NCBI GenBank assembly: GCA_029204225.1
Contig: MU832151.1
Span: forward strand, 1-64,000
DNA: 64,000 nucleotides
Source: Diphasiastrum complanatum
Lineage: Eukaryota; Streptophyta; Lycopodiopsida; Lycopodiales; Lycopodiaceae
Direction of reading: 5' to 3'
A model generated the notes under the pieces. That model ran no database searches, was not told where the DNA came from, and saw only the letters and a program-made list of their open reading frames with translations. Within the stretch, counting starts at the first letter, position 1, and each line of letters opens with the position of its first letter. Below are positions 23,541 to 35,396 of this stretch, in pieces. The translations under genes and the position numbers were made by a program.

Positions 23541-24480
23541 GTCAATGCCATTTCTCTATCATTTAATTTTGCATTTTCCCCCTCCATCAATTTGAAATGC
23601 CTTGAGGCTTTTTCCTAGTTTCCACGCATTGTGGCTACCTAACTTCCAATTAACTACACACGTTACTAGTGAGGTCAAGTCATCGGAGTTGTGCAGGTAG
23701 ACCAAAAACTCGGTCGAGGTTTTAAAATCTAACGGTTTTCTCTCTCTTATGTGACATTTCTTAGACAACCCTTTTGGGCCTTGGAACTCTTCTAATGCTT
23801 TACTCACCTCACTATATCCAACAAATATACCTTTCCTTGAAGATGGATCCTCCTTGGTCCTATCATCAAGAGTTACGTTGACATAGCATGTGCATCCAAA
23901 TGTTCTAAGAAAGTTTACACTCAGCCTCCTATTGAATAACATCTCAAAAGGTGTCCTTCCATCCAAAATAGCACTCGTCCACCTATTGCACAAGAAATTA
24001 GCACACAACAATGCTTGATCCCAAAATGGCTTATCGAGTTTAGCACTTAACCTCATGGCTTTAGCAGTTTCACATAAAGTCTTATTCTTCCTCTCAGCCA
24101 CTTCATGGTATTGTATACTCACTCTTGATCCCATGCTCATCACAAAAGGCCTTGAACTTGGTAGATATGTACTCTCCACCATTGTCACTCCTTAAGCACT
24201 TGATCCTTGTAGAAAATTGGTTCTCCCTTGCATTCTTGAACTTGACAAAAACATCATACATTTCACCTTTGCTCTTTAGTATATACATCCAACAAAATCT
24301 ACTAAAATCATCAATGAAAGTTACATACATCTTAGCTCCACTATTGCTAACTGTAATGTACAACCTGAAAAGGCTTTTTAGATCTAGATGGAAATCTAGT
24401 ATAAGGTAGTCTATGTGACTTTGACAATGCACAAGACTCACGAACATGATTAATGCTAGTTAAGGAACTTGCACCTGAGT
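23541..24480 (-). pseudogene. Copia integrase fragment
   Basis: Minus strand, from about 24447: AKMYVTFIDDFSRFCWMYIL, RSDNGGEYISTKF and HEVAERKNKTLCETAK, then CTCYVNVTLDDRTKEDPSSR and GIFVGYSE (about 23810). After that the frame runs into about 80 residues that are not copia and that I cannot identify. It needs a frame change near 24110. This was the local sequence into which element B inserted. Confidence 0.8.
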
Positions 24481-27139
24481 CAAGAAAAGTGCGAGGAATG
24501 CGAAGGTCTTTACAAAACTGATACTAAGTTAAAATAGGCTAAGTGTCGGCTTTTTCGAGACTCGTCATTTTTTCTTCCAATTGCTATGCTAAGTTTTTCC
24601 TTGCCTAGAGACCCACTGATTATTTTACCTCTTGCTCAGTAAAAGCAGATTATTAGTCTTTCTGGTGTTAACCAAATGTTAGCTCTCTTGAAACCATGTG
24701 TGAAGGTCTGTCTCAGAAGCCTATGATCATCCAGGGTTGTGTGTAGGAATGCTAAGAAGTCTTTAGTAGAGGTTCTAAATGATACCATTGTGGAGTGAGA
24801 ATGTGGTGAGGATCACCTGTGAGCTGCACTAAATTGTGTTAAGACTATAGAATTGAGCAGAAAGGGTGTGTGTATGTGTTGCATTTGGTAGATAAGACTG
24901 TAGATCAGTGTGTGAAAGTCTATGTTACAGGCTATGTAAAAGTGAGAAGCAAGTGAGCATTACCAAAAGCCAGACAAAGGAGCAATACCTATCAACAGAT
25001 CATCAATGACAATCAATTACCTGTGTCACTACATAGCTGCAGGGATGAAGCAAGCACCCATCAGTTCTAAAGCAAGATAGGCAGTATGCCCTCTCTCCAC
25101 ATTTCATGCAGCTACCACACATGAAAGTGGAAATGACACTCCATACACTCAGTTGTCATGAAGATCCGATTCACAGTAAGCAAAGTGTTTACAAAATGAG
25201 CAGTCACCAACACAGTGGGCCTCTGTGGCCAGAAGACCAGAGCCAGCGCACTTTTTGCCTTCACTGAGCTGCAGTTAGGAGCGCGATGCACCCTTGGCTT
25301 TGAAATCGTTGATCCGCAGTCAGCAAACTCAAAAATCAGGTCAGAAATGCGTGATGAAGAGGTCGTGCTACTGTGAGCCAGAAGTGCGAGCTGTGGGCAC
25401 CTACTGTGAGCCAGAAGCAGATCGTAGAAAGAGATACAATCGCGACCAGAATAGTAGGCCGTGAGCCACAGAGCCATCGCGAGTGGAGAGCAGTGAATGA
25501 GCGCTCTTCAACTTTCCTAACCAGCTCGCTTCAGTTCCACGAGTGTGCACCTCTCTTCCAAAGACGTGTGGTGAAGAGTAAGAGCAAAGGTTTGTTGGAG
25601 AAGTGGCCTCACAAAACCATTTTTCAAACGACGGTTCACTCTTATCATTGGTGACTGAGCCTCCCCTTCCATTGAGCACGATCTGACAACCAGTAGTGAG
25701 TTATATTTTCCCATCACCCTGAATGGTCGTATTGCTGCTTCAACTCTTTTTCTCATTAAATAAAAGTTTTGAATGTGTATCTGACTAACACGCATTACGC
25801 TTACGAAGTTGAGCCTCAACTAGTATAAATATCTATAATGGTAGCCGAAGTGCTCAACTGAATCTGTAATTTGGTTTTTGCAAGTTTTCAATACTCATAC
25901 GGAATGTCTGATAGAAAAACTAATGCCATAGGACTTTGGATCATGTAAAACCCCAACCTCTTGGAATATAGAGGGAGGGCTACCGGCACCAAGTGAGGCA
26001 GAATATCCTCCCGAGCCTAGAAAATAAAAACATTCTCATGCCAAACCTAGAACACAATTCCCATTGTGCTGTTGGAATACACGGGCATTGCGAGATTCAC
26101 GGGCCCCTGGAACCCGAGTCCTCTCACTAGCACAAGCATAAGAAGAAGATGATCTAAGAAAAACCTACCAAGCCGTAAAAGTCCGAACTGACGAAATATG
26201 CGAAACACTCATTATCAGTTAGTCAACACCCCCTCGACCTAAGGGAATACCCTACTCGAGCTACAAAATTTGACAGTGATATCAATAAAATCATTTCCTA
26301 GCATCATACAATATGGATAAATCAAGCAAGGGAAAGAGATATGCCAATTATAGAGAAAGGAGGGGGGGGAGGGTGTGAATTGTGAAATCCATATTATGAC
26401 ATGATACCAAATCACAAATATCACAAGGTTTTGAAATCTATACCGTCAATGTTTAGGCCACCTTCTTGGAGGATCCTTAGCAGATGATACCCTCAAAAAT
26501 TAGCTACAAGGATGAGTCCCATGCTCCTATAGGCTAAGCCCCAAGACTTGAAGGTTGTCTCACATACCATCAAGACCTGAGAATAGGACTAATTTCCTTA
26601 AGATCTCTATGTGGTGACGATACTATATTTGGGATTACTGCTTGAGGGATAGAAAATAGTATTAAGACGGCTTTTTAAAAGGAGTAAATGATACTACCAG
26701 ATGCAAGCTCGAACAGGGAGCTCACTATAGAACCCAAGAAATAGCTATCATTGGCAGATAGAATAAGAGTCTAAAGTCACCCAGGTTGTGTCACATCTAG
26801 AATAGACCAAAATGCAACTTGTCATCGAGAGGACCGGCATTCTAAGAGTCAAGCACAATGATAGATAATTGAGTACACATGAGAGAGAGTGGAATGTTCT
26901 AAAAGTTCAAGATCCCTCACCAAAGTCTGCCTATCATTGCCAGCAAGTGGATATAATGTCCAATACGATTCAGTTACGATCTCTCATTGGTCATACCTCT
27001 AAGAGCCCGGAAAACTCTCATTGACCTGGGAGTACGGGGTGATCAGTGGGGCCCCCAAGATTGGAATTGGTCAAACCGTGTAAGGACAGTGTGGGTCCTT
27101 CCCTCGCTAAGGCATTTTGGCTGGACCAATCCCTAGTCA
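24481..27139. other. No recognisable gene; degenerate repeat-like DNA
   Basis: I see no domain. There is a short direct repeat (CTACTGTGAGCCAGAAG at about 25368 and 25406). GC content rises at 25200-25650 and short unsupported open frames occur on both strands. Several stretches have the look of old LTRs, but no matching partner exists in the window. Confidence 0.4.
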
Positions 27140-28128
27140 AAATTTGCCTGAACAACTTTACTTCTCCTAGATCCGATATTTCGAAGTGTCTCAAAATATC
27201 TGCCTTCACCTATGCAATCAGGTTGTCGCACCTTGACAAAATCAGGGTGTTGTCTACATAGACACTGATAATGATAATCTCCCCATCTATGACTTTCACA
27301 TAGACATTGTAATCAGCCATTAAAGGCTGGAAGCCTAAGGATCTGAGTGCTTGATCCTTCTTCTTGTACCATTGCCTGGCAGACTCTTTCAGTCCATAGA
27401 TACTTCAGTGCATTTTGCAAACATAGTCATAAAATGACTTGCAGGTAAAACCTGGTGACTAGTCCATATAGACCTCTTCTTTCAGATCATCATGCAGAAA
27501 GGATGTCCTTTCATCTACAATATTGATTTTTAGATTGTAGGCTGCTACATAAGCAAATAAAACTCGTATAGAGAGCCTTGACTTTTCTTTGTGTCTTATT
27601 TTCAACAAATGCCTTGAACTGTTTGAAGAACTTGAATTCTTCAGAAGTGTTCTTCAAAAAATAGGTGACAGTTCTTCAAGAAAAATCATCAATAAAGGTT
27701 AGAAGGTAAATGGCTCCCCCTGTGGAAGCAGTCTGCAGAGGACCACAATGTCACCATGTACAAGATCTAGCAAATCTTTATAAAAATGGCCTGAATCATA
27801 ATTGAATAAGATTCTAGCATGTTTTCTAATAATATAGCTCTCACAGAGAGAGTCGATTTGCTAATAGATGGGAGATCTTGCACTAGATTCAGATTCGACA
27901 TTTGTTAAATAATTTTGAGATTTAAATGGCCTAGTCTGAAATGCCATAGCATATCAATCGACTCAGAAGTTGAAGTGTGAAGAGCTTGACTATTTGTAGA
28001 ATAAGAATGGCTTAGCTTGTAAAGATAGCCACATCGACTCATACCGAAAGCTAAAGCATTTCTAGATTTGTCAAGAATAGTATGGTCTTCTTATGACCAG
28101 AATCAGTGATTCTGCTAATTGAAAGCAA
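27140..28128 (-). pseudogene. Degenerate copia fragment (protease end, integrase, RT)
   Basis: On the minus strand from 28128: NLLSISRITDSG, ALAFGMSRCGYLYKLSHSYS, FRLGHLN, AIYLLTFIDDFS, then FKFFKQFKAFVENKTQRKVK. A jump follows to RT pieces (LKINIVDERTSFLHDDLKEE; YGLKESARQWYKK; VYVDNTLILS). Many stops are present, YVDD reads YVDN, and the integrase-to-RT segment is deleted. It looks older than elements A-D. Its upstream part (gag and protease) probably continues at 31393-31640, on the far side of element C. Confidence 0.75.
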
Positions 28129-28164
28129 ATTTTTAAGCTTGATGCTAATGTTTTTCTTGGAAGT

Positions 28165-30720
28165 GTGAACATGGTGAAGGAGGAGCTCAATCAAGTGGAG
28201 CTTTGGTATAAGAGGTTGGGCTACCCCAACTTCAAATCTATGGAGATGCTATGCACCAAGGATCTTGCTCTCGGCCTCTCAAAGACACTCTCAAAGTGTG
28301 AAAAAAGTTGTGAAGCTTGTAGCCTCTCAAAGGCACACAAGCTACCTTTTGATATCTCTTCCACTAGATCTACAAAAGCATTAGATCTTATTCATAGTGA
28401 TGTGCACTCTTTCTCTCAAGAATCTAATGGAGGTGCATCTATGTATGTATCTTTTATTGATGATTACTCTAGATACACTTGGATTGAACTTTTGGATTCC
28501 AAAAGTAAAGTGTTTGAAGCTTTTGTTAAGTTCAAAACTCTAGCTGAAAATCAACTTGATGCTAGAATTAAAGTATTAAGGAGTGATAATGGTGGAGAGT
28601 ATATCTCCACGAAGATGATAGAGTTCCGTAAATCCAATGGCATTAAGAGATAACTTACATGTACTTATAGTCCTCAACAAAATGGTATAGCTGAGAGGAC
28701 GAATAGAACACTATGTGAGTGTGCTAAGGCTTTAAGGATAGATGCATCTCTACCTAAGTCCTTTTGGGGAGAGGCTATTATTTGTGCAACTTATTTGTGT
28801 AATAGATTGCCATGTAAGCCCATTGGAGGCATAACATCTTATGAGGCTCTATTTTGTAAGAAGCCGAATCTTAAAGATCTAAGAATTTTTGGATCAACTT
28901 GCTATGTTTTTCAAGCTTTAGATACAAGAAAAAAGGATGATCCTACTTCTATTAAAAGGATCTTTGTTGGTAATGCAGAAAATAGCAAGGGATATAGAGT
29001 CTATAATCCAATCACTAAGAAGATTTTAGTGAGTAGAGATGTTACTTTTGATGAAGGTAACTACTACAAGTTGAATGAGAAAGCTTCTAATCCATCTTAT
29101 GTCAAGGATCTTGTAAGGTTTCAGGAGGAGCCTACATGTGATCAAGATCTTGAAGATCCATCTCAAGATCCGAGGACTCCAAGGAGATCTACAAGAAGGA
29201 AGGCCAAGCCCTCAAGGCTCACCTATGTTGACAATGGTGAACAAAGGAAAGATCTACATTCACTTACCTCTTACACTTTTCTAACTTCTATGTTTGATGA
29301 GCCAAGTTGCTTTGAAGAAGCTATGGAGTCACAAGAATGGAGGGATGCCATGCAAAAAGAGTATGATGCTCTTATGGAGAATCATACATGGAAGATTGTG
29401 GATCGTCCTCAAGGAAGAAAGCCACTTGAGTGAAAATGGATCTATAGATTGAAGTACAATCAAGATGGGAGCATCAACAAACACAAGGCAAGGCTAGTAG
29501 CAAAGGGGTTCTTGCAAACCAAGGGAGTAGATTTTGATGAAACTTTTGCTCCTGTTGCTAAGCTAGTTTCCATAAGGTTGATTATTTCTCTTGCAACAAC
29601 TTTCAATTGGCCTCTATTTCAACTTGATGTGACTAATGCTTTTCTCAATGGATATTTGGAAGAGGAGATTTTCATGAGGCAACCCGAGGGCTTCATCAAA
29701 GAAGATCAAGAGGAAAAAGTGTGTTTGTTGCTAAGAAGCCTTTATGGGCTTAAGCAAGCACCTAGAGCTTGGTACTCTAGGTTGAATATCTTCTTGAACT
29801 CTATTAGTTTGTTGTAAGTGCTATTGATCCTTCTTTGTACTTAAGATTTAATGATGGTAAAATCATCATTCTCATTTTGTATGTTGATGACATTATCCTT
29901 AGTGGAAATGATCTTGATGCTATACAAGAAGTGAAAGTAGCATTGTTTAACGAGTTTAAGATGGTGGATCTTGGTAATCTTCATTTCATATTAGGAATAG
30001 AAGTTTCAAGAGGCAAAGATTTGAGTTTTATTTGTCAATCCAAATATGCTTTTTCTATCTTAGATAAGTTTGAAATGAAAGATTGTAAAGGAGTAGATAC
30101 TCCTATGGAGCAAAATGTGAAAGTCTCTAATGGTGATGATGAAGCATCCTTTGAGGACATCACACTATATAGAAGACTTGTAGGCTCCCTAATCTATATT
30201 ACTATAACTAGACCTGATCTAAGTTATAGTGTAGGTAAGCTAAGCCAATCTATGCAAAATCCATTGGTTTGTCATTGGAAAAATACAAAAAGGGTGTTGA
30301 GGTACATCTCGGCCACCAAGAACTTTGGCATTTTGTATCATGGATCTAACCTTCCTATCTTCAACCGAGTCAAAATACAAGGCATTAACATCAACAGCCA
30401 AGGAGGTTTTGTGGTTGAAGAGGCTTTTGATGGAGTTACAAGTCATGGAGGCCGAGGAGCAACCAATCATATATTGTGACAACCAATCAAGCCAAGCATT
30501 AGCAACCAATCCCACATTCCATACAAGGAGCAAGCACATTGCTCACCATTTTGTGAGGGAAAAGGTTCAAGCAAAGGAGATCAAGCTACATCATGTGTCT
30601 TCTTCAGATTGCCTTGCTGATCTACTCACTAAAGCCTTGCCAAAGGCTTCATTTATCAAGTTAAGGTCAGCCTTAGGTGTTGTAGATAGATGTACTATAG
30701 TTGTATCATGTAAAAATTGA
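28165..30720 (+). pseudogene. Copia integrase-RT-RNase H, element C
   Basis: KRLGYPNFKSMEML, IHSDVHSFSQESNGGA, RSDNGGEYISTKM, a stop at about 28650, then a region matching AERTNRTLCECAK. Unlike element A it keeps the integrase-RT linker (Pro/Arg-rich, about 29060-29310). It has the same in-frame TGA as element A before KWIYRLKYNQDGS (about 29431). RT has [20 protein letters not shown] and LYVDDIILSGND (about 29877). A frame change lies at about 29815. In RNase H, sequence between HGSNL and STESKYKAL is deleted at about 30355, which removes the catalytic DAD segment. Confidence 0.9.
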
Positions 30721-30724
30721 GGAG

Positions 30725-31392
30725 TGTTAGAATTTAGCAATTTTCACATGGTTTTTGATGAATATTAGACATCTATGTGGATCCACACAAGTGAGGACCT
30801 GTCCACACGTGTGAAATGACACTTGTAATATTCAGATCCATTTTGATTAGCTTTCATTTGAGGCTAATATGACATCTCCTAAATTATAGGAGTTAGGTCC
30901 TAGATTGTAGGAATCTAGAAGGTCAACACAAACCACCAACGGATGATGTGGCAAACTTGATAGATCTTATCCAAAGTGGATATGGATAAATACAATGAGC
31001 TTTCCCACACGTGCTGGATGCAGCTTAGAGAGAGATTATGGTGATTTTGTACTTGATCCATGATGGATCCATTTTTGAGCTAATGATGAGAAATCTTGGT
31101 TTGTGGAGCTATCATTGTGTTTTGACTGTCTTAAGCACTTTCTTTGTGAATGAATGCTTTGTAAATGATAAGTAAACTATTTCTCTATTATTTGGCCGTA
31201 CAGTAGCTGTACTTCACACGTGTGAATCCATGGATCATCTTTTTTTATTGTTCTTGCTTGGAATCACAAAGATTGTCAAGTAGAAGCTAGATTTGGAAGC
31301 TAGTCTTGATATAGATCAAGATCCCAAGCTACCAATCACTCTTTGTGATCATTTGTAGATCAATTTCAGTCCTTAAACTCTGAAATTTGACA
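30725..31392 (+). repeat. 3' LTR of element C
   Basis: 668 bases, TGTTAGAATTTAGC to GAAATTTGACA. Complete by comparison with 612-1280. It contains CACACGTGTG at 31215-31224 beside the GTACAG/CTGTAC inverted pair. Confidence 0.9.
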
Positions 31393-31640
31393 ATATGATT
31401 AGTGGCTCCACTATCCATGAACCACTCGAAACTTGGTTTTTTAGAAACCATAAAAGCATAATCTATATCAATAAGATTTGCTTCCTCCTCCACTTGTGGC
31501 TCCATAGATGCTAAGGTGGCCATATTAGGTTCTTCATGATCTTCAATAGATGCCTCATGCTTTGCTTTCTCTATTCTTTTCCTACAATATTTGATGGTAT
31601 GTCCCTCTTTGTGACAATAGAAACATATCATCTTCTTTTT
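31393..31640 (-). pseudogene. Copia gag CCHC and protease fragment
   Basis: Minus strand: CFYCHKEGHTIKYCRKR (CCHC), an acidic spacer, then FEWFMDSGATNHIV with the aspartic protease DSGA motif. It is cut at 31392 by the element C LTR. It fits as the upstream half of the copia at 27140-28128, with about 60 residues lost between them. Confidence 0.75.
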
Positions 31641-31717
31641 GAACTTTGAAAAGTTATCTTCATCTCCTTTAGAGGATGTAGAAGAAGAAATACCTTTTCA
31701 CGTTCCCTTTGAGAACT

Positions 31718-31884
31718 CTCTACTAATAGGAAAGCAAGACTTTATGGTGTTCTTTACATTCCTTCACTTTCAAAGAATTTGCTAACTGTTGGTCAAATGA
31801 TAGAAAAATGATACATGGTAAAGTTTGGTGGTGATGCTTCTTTCATTACAAAGGAAGAAATCTTGGTTGCTAGGGGCAATAGAT
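31718..31884 (+). pseudogene. Copia protease-end fragment, left half
   Basis: NRKARLYGVLYIPSLSKNLL, VKFGGDASFITKEEILVARG, then NR. One stop. It continues at 41249 with QGRLFKID, so it was split by the 9.36-kb element that follows. Confidence 0.75.
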
Positions 31885-31928
31885 ATTAGAGAAACTTAGA
31901 GCCCAATGAGGGCCTTTGATAAAGATGC
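31885..31928. repeat. Left terminal inverted repeat
   Basis: ATTAGAGAAA, six weakly matching bases, then GCCCAATGAGGGCC. About 25 of the first 30 bases match the inverted right end. Confidence 0.75.
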
Positions 31929-32332
31929 TTTTTATTTTTTTTCTTATTTTCATTGCCATGTGGACCAATTGAAACCTTAGCTTCGGGGTTCTACGTAACG
32001 TAGAATTTTCCAAATATAAATAAAATAAAAACTTTTTATATATACTGTTGTTTCGTCAGGCAGCATGTGGAAATGCTATTGGTTGATGAGGCCTGCCCTT
32101 CCATCTCATCACAGCCCGAAGAGATCCAAAAATATTGAAAAATGAATATGACAAATGGTTGAGATGAGAAAATCGATGTACCATTAATGTATATGCATTG
32201 TCAAACCATGGTTAACAGGGATAACCAGAGTTAATTTGTGGCGCCAAATAGATCAGTGTTTCAAATTTTTGCCAACACTTTTTCTCAGATTCATGGCTTT
32301 TTGTCTACGCAAATTTTAAGATTCATAGTTCA

Positions 32333-33664
32333 TTGTTTCAGATTTTTGCATGCAAATTACGAATGATGCCATCAAGGAAGCCGTGCTCCTCAATCGACTT
32401 TGTGCTTCTATTCAACGAGACAGATGATAATGGATTATGGGTGCCAAGAAAATATTCAAAAAACTCTTGGGTTTTGATGCATCTATCATCAAGAAGAGCA
32501 TTTCAAAAAAGGAAAAGGTCAAAACTATCATTTCGATCTTATTGGAAGGCCAAAATTTTGGATTTCAAAACATCATCAAGAGAAAAATCCAATTCTAAAA
32601 TTCTAGTCCAACATGTATATATGCATTCAGATATAAATGTGCAAGGATTCAACCGTCAGGATCACAAAAAAAACAACTGTGAGTATTGATATTTTTGATA
32701 CTTTGATTTTTGTCATTCATAAATATCTAATAGTAAACTTGCCAATCTGATCATTTTTCTCTTGCAGATTTATATCCATCCAGCATAAATGAATGGGATC
32801 CGAGTGGATCTTTAGCAGGTGTCTTAGATGTTATTCACACTGATATTGGACAGCTGCAATATCGAGGTAGAATTGCAGAAGATCTAGTTGATGGTGGAAT
32901 TTTTATTTTATGAATCAGTGTACATTCCTGATACAAAAGAAAATTTTGGACAAATAGTACCAATTCCACTACCTAGCTTTGAAAGTGATGAATGGATTGC
33001 ACCAGATGCTACAGTTTCAGAATCATTTCGTTGCAAGATATATAATGATGTAAAAAATTCATTAAAAATGAGCACGAGATCAAAATCAGTCAGATTGAGT
33101 TGGTTTATTTCCTTGAATATATTTGTGAATTTCTTTTCAAGTGTCAATGTACACAAAACCCCAACGATGTTTGTATGCAAAAATTTATCAGATAGTTTAT
33201 TATCTGAACTTATGGATGAAGGCTGGGACAAAAGATCAAATGTTGAGCTTATGCTTCCATTATCAAAGATGGAAAAAAAAATAAAGGTAAATGGGTGCCA
33301 CTCGATCAAGACTTGGAAGCCAATGGACATTCAAAACGAAAAAATATTGAAATTATATACAATGATGTCGTTTTGACATGTGTTGAGGTGGAAGAAGATT
33401 GGAGTCTAAACTACATCCGGCTGGAACTATTACTCCTACAAGATGATGTACTTTTAGACTTCAGATTCATTTTCAATGGTAAACTCGTAAGTAACTGTAA
33501 ACACTTGATCTTTTATGAATAGTTTCAATCAAAACTTTCTAATACAAACTCTGTAATAATTCTAACTAACTTTGTATTAGTTTTATGCAGGTACGTAAAA
33601 GACATGAGCTCGAGATCAAATGCAGAGATATTGGCGAAGCAATCCAACTTATGGAAGAACATTG
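32333..33664 (+). pseudogene. Unknown multi-exon gene in the DNA element
   Basis: An open stretch near 32350-32600 (Lys/Ile-rich, with FKKLLGFDASIIKKSISKKE in one frame) is followed by a likely intron ending TTGCAG at about 32766. The next exon starts LYPSSINEWDPSGSLAGVL and continues DIGQLQYRGRIAEDLVD. A frame change leads to YESVYIPDTKENFGQIVPIP and MDEGWDKRSNVELMLPL, and another (about 33290) to WVPLDQDLEANGHSKRKNIE. A clean GT-AG intron (33488-33592) joins FRFIFNGKL to VRKRHELEIKCRDIGEAIQL and a stop at 33664. I do not recognise a family. The conserved splice signals suggest a once-real gene. Confidence 0.5.
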
Positions 33665-33858
33665 AAATTCACTATTATCAAATACATGTCAATGTCTTTT
33701 ATCATTATAGAAAAATTGCATTCCATTATTAGACTATGGACACAAGCTGATTGTAAGAATCTATTGTGATATCAATAAAAAAAACCCATAAACGAGTTGT
33801 TTACAAGTAAAATGATTGTATCTTTTTTTTTTATGTCTCTCTATTTACAAATAGATCT

Positions 33859-34419
33859 CTATTCAATCAATTTTTCTATATTTTCTATATCAGTATTAGG
33901 AACTGATAAAGCAACAGCTCCTTCTATAATCTCGCTCTCCTTTGTTTCGGGAAGGGCCTCAATGCCTTTTAAGGCAAGAGGAATATTTGCTACAAAATTG
34001 CCTTCCTCTGTATTAGGAAGGACTTTTATTCCTTTTTTATCATATAAATTTATAAGATCTGCAACCTGAACAACCTGAAAGGCTGTTAAGACAGGAGCAG
34101 CTTCCTTTTGAGGGCCCTCGATTGCAGGTGCAATGCTTACACCGTACTGGGCAAAGGTTCTGATCAACTCTTGCCGAAATCTATATACATCATCAGGAGT
34201 ATACAGCTCGAGTGAACTGTCATCACAAAACACGAGAATCAGCAAATCACAAACAATGATAGTAATAAAATATGAATCAGAATGAAATGAACTACAAAAT
34301 GAATAGAATATTATATTTTCAATATCTACATCCATTTGTAAATTATACCATTCAAAAAATAGCTTCGTATTGTACAAGATGAACCATGCACAACTAAAAG
34401 TGTCATTTTGTTGTACACA
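33859..34419 (-). pseudogene. Ulp1/C48-like cysteine peptidase, last two exons
   Basis: Exon 34349-34419 starts after a good acceptor (TATATGCAG) and reads CVQQNDTFSCAWFILYNTK. The Q-x5-C spacing and the hydrophobic run after it are the nucleophile region of Ulp1-type (C48) SUMO peptidases. A GT-AG intron (34217-34348) in matching phase leads to exon 33859-34216: LELYTPDDVYRFRQELIR, then FAQYGVSIAPAIEGPQ and a tail ending EKLIE-stop. The residue after Cys is Ala, not the usual Gly. The exons that would hold the catalytic His and Asp are not seen; the histone-like gene occupies that place upstream. Such peptidase domains are known in several plant DNA transposons (for example MULEs and CACTA-like elements). 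Partial gene, moderate confidence. Confidence 0.6.
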
Positions 34420-34509
34420 CTGCATATATAGAACAAAAATTAGTAATATTATGATAGAAATTTAATTTATGCTATGACGATATATTTGAATTAAAAAAGG
34501 AATACATGG

Positions 34510-35082
34510 GTCCTCCAGCATCTGACTCAGAGCTCCGGAAGACACGGGGTCTCTTGGCCGGGATATGTCTAGGAGGAAGGGAAGCAGCTGGCCTTCGAGA
34601 TTCAGCCTTCTTGGGGACAGCAGGCTTTCTCTTCCTCCTAGAGGTAGTAGGCACGTTGGTTCTATCCAGAGGCAGGTCTCTGGAGGTGCTGGCATTATCA
34701 ACATGCAAAACAGAATATCTGTCCCGAAGCTTTTGAGAATGATGAAATCCTTTGGCATGATGGTGACACGCTTACCATGCACTGCCAAAAGACAAGTATC
34801 CTCAAAAAACTGGAACAGAAAATCTTCTGCAGCACCCTACAAGGCCTACATGGCTGTCACGGCAAAACGAACATCCAGCCCAAGTGACAGAGTGACATTC
34901 CGTACAGATCGGCCGAAAGGAGCTCTAGGGATCAACAATTCAGTTGATCTCTGGAGTTTTCTGATTTCCCTTAGCCAGACTTGCTTCCTACCACGCTTAC
35001 GGCCAGTACCAGGGGGAACATGGAAATGGGATGGCTGTACAGTGGTGATGGCAGGGGCGGTGGATTTGGTCCTGGCCATCAT
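34510..35082 (-). pseudogene. Histone H3-like protein gene
   Basis: Starts MMARTKSTA (35082; the second Met at 35079 gives the H3-like MARTK start). After a short Pro/Thr tail come PGTGRKRGRKQVWLREIRKL, QRSTELLIPRAPFGRSVRNV, GLDVRFAVTAM, then FLFQFFEDTCLLAVHGKRVT and IMPKDF. These align in order with the H3 core: LREIR, [36 protein letters not shown]. The tail lacks most H3 modification sites (no ARKS), and the N-helix differs strongly, more like a divergent variant than canonical H3. Two TAG codons (after TAM and AL) sit where H3 has Gln, and a frame change near IILK leads to a basic Arg/Lys/Pro tail (SRRKRKPAVPKKAESRRP). A minus-strand TATA box lies about 310 bases upstream. No intron seen. 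Confidence 0.8.
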
Positions 35083-35389
35083 TCTCGGAAGAAAAAAAAT
35101 TAACAAAAAGAAATTTGAACAAAACAAAAGTGGATCAAAACAAAAAACTTTGCAATGAAAGGGCGCTTGAGATCGATACCAGCACTGAATATCGGTTTTG
35201 AACACAAGATCTACAGAGATTATTTGCAGAAAAGAGATGCGTGCTTGAAAGCGATATTGCACAGCAGGCAGTATCGGACTCGAGTGCATTGTGAGGGGGC
35301 GGAAGTTTGAAAGATGAAAGAGCGTGCTTGAGAGCGATATCGGGAGCTAAAAGCGAAAATTTTGTGAAAAAAATGAAAATTCTGAGGAC

Positions 35390-35396
35390 TTATATA
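35390..35396 (-). promoter_or_regulatory. TATA box for the H3-like gene
   Basis: TATATAA on the minus strand within GTGTATATAAGT, about 310 bases before the start codon and at the edge of the duplicated promoter block. Confidence 0.5.

Larger units (their letters stand above)
28129..31392 (+). mobile_element. Ty1/copia retrotransposon, element C (5' truncated)
   Basis: Closely related to element A from GAG-pre-integrase to the 3' LTR. It lacks the 5' LTR, gag and protease. The left junction at about 28128 lies in an older minus-strand copia and the right junction (31392/31393) lies in the same type of minus-strand copia, so it probably inserted there and lost its left side. Confidence 0.88.

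Noticed and set aside
25112-25819. Overlapping open frames on both strands at 25.1-25.8 kb
   Set aside because: Explained by locally higher GC content; no motif, splice pattern or homologous copy supports any of them.
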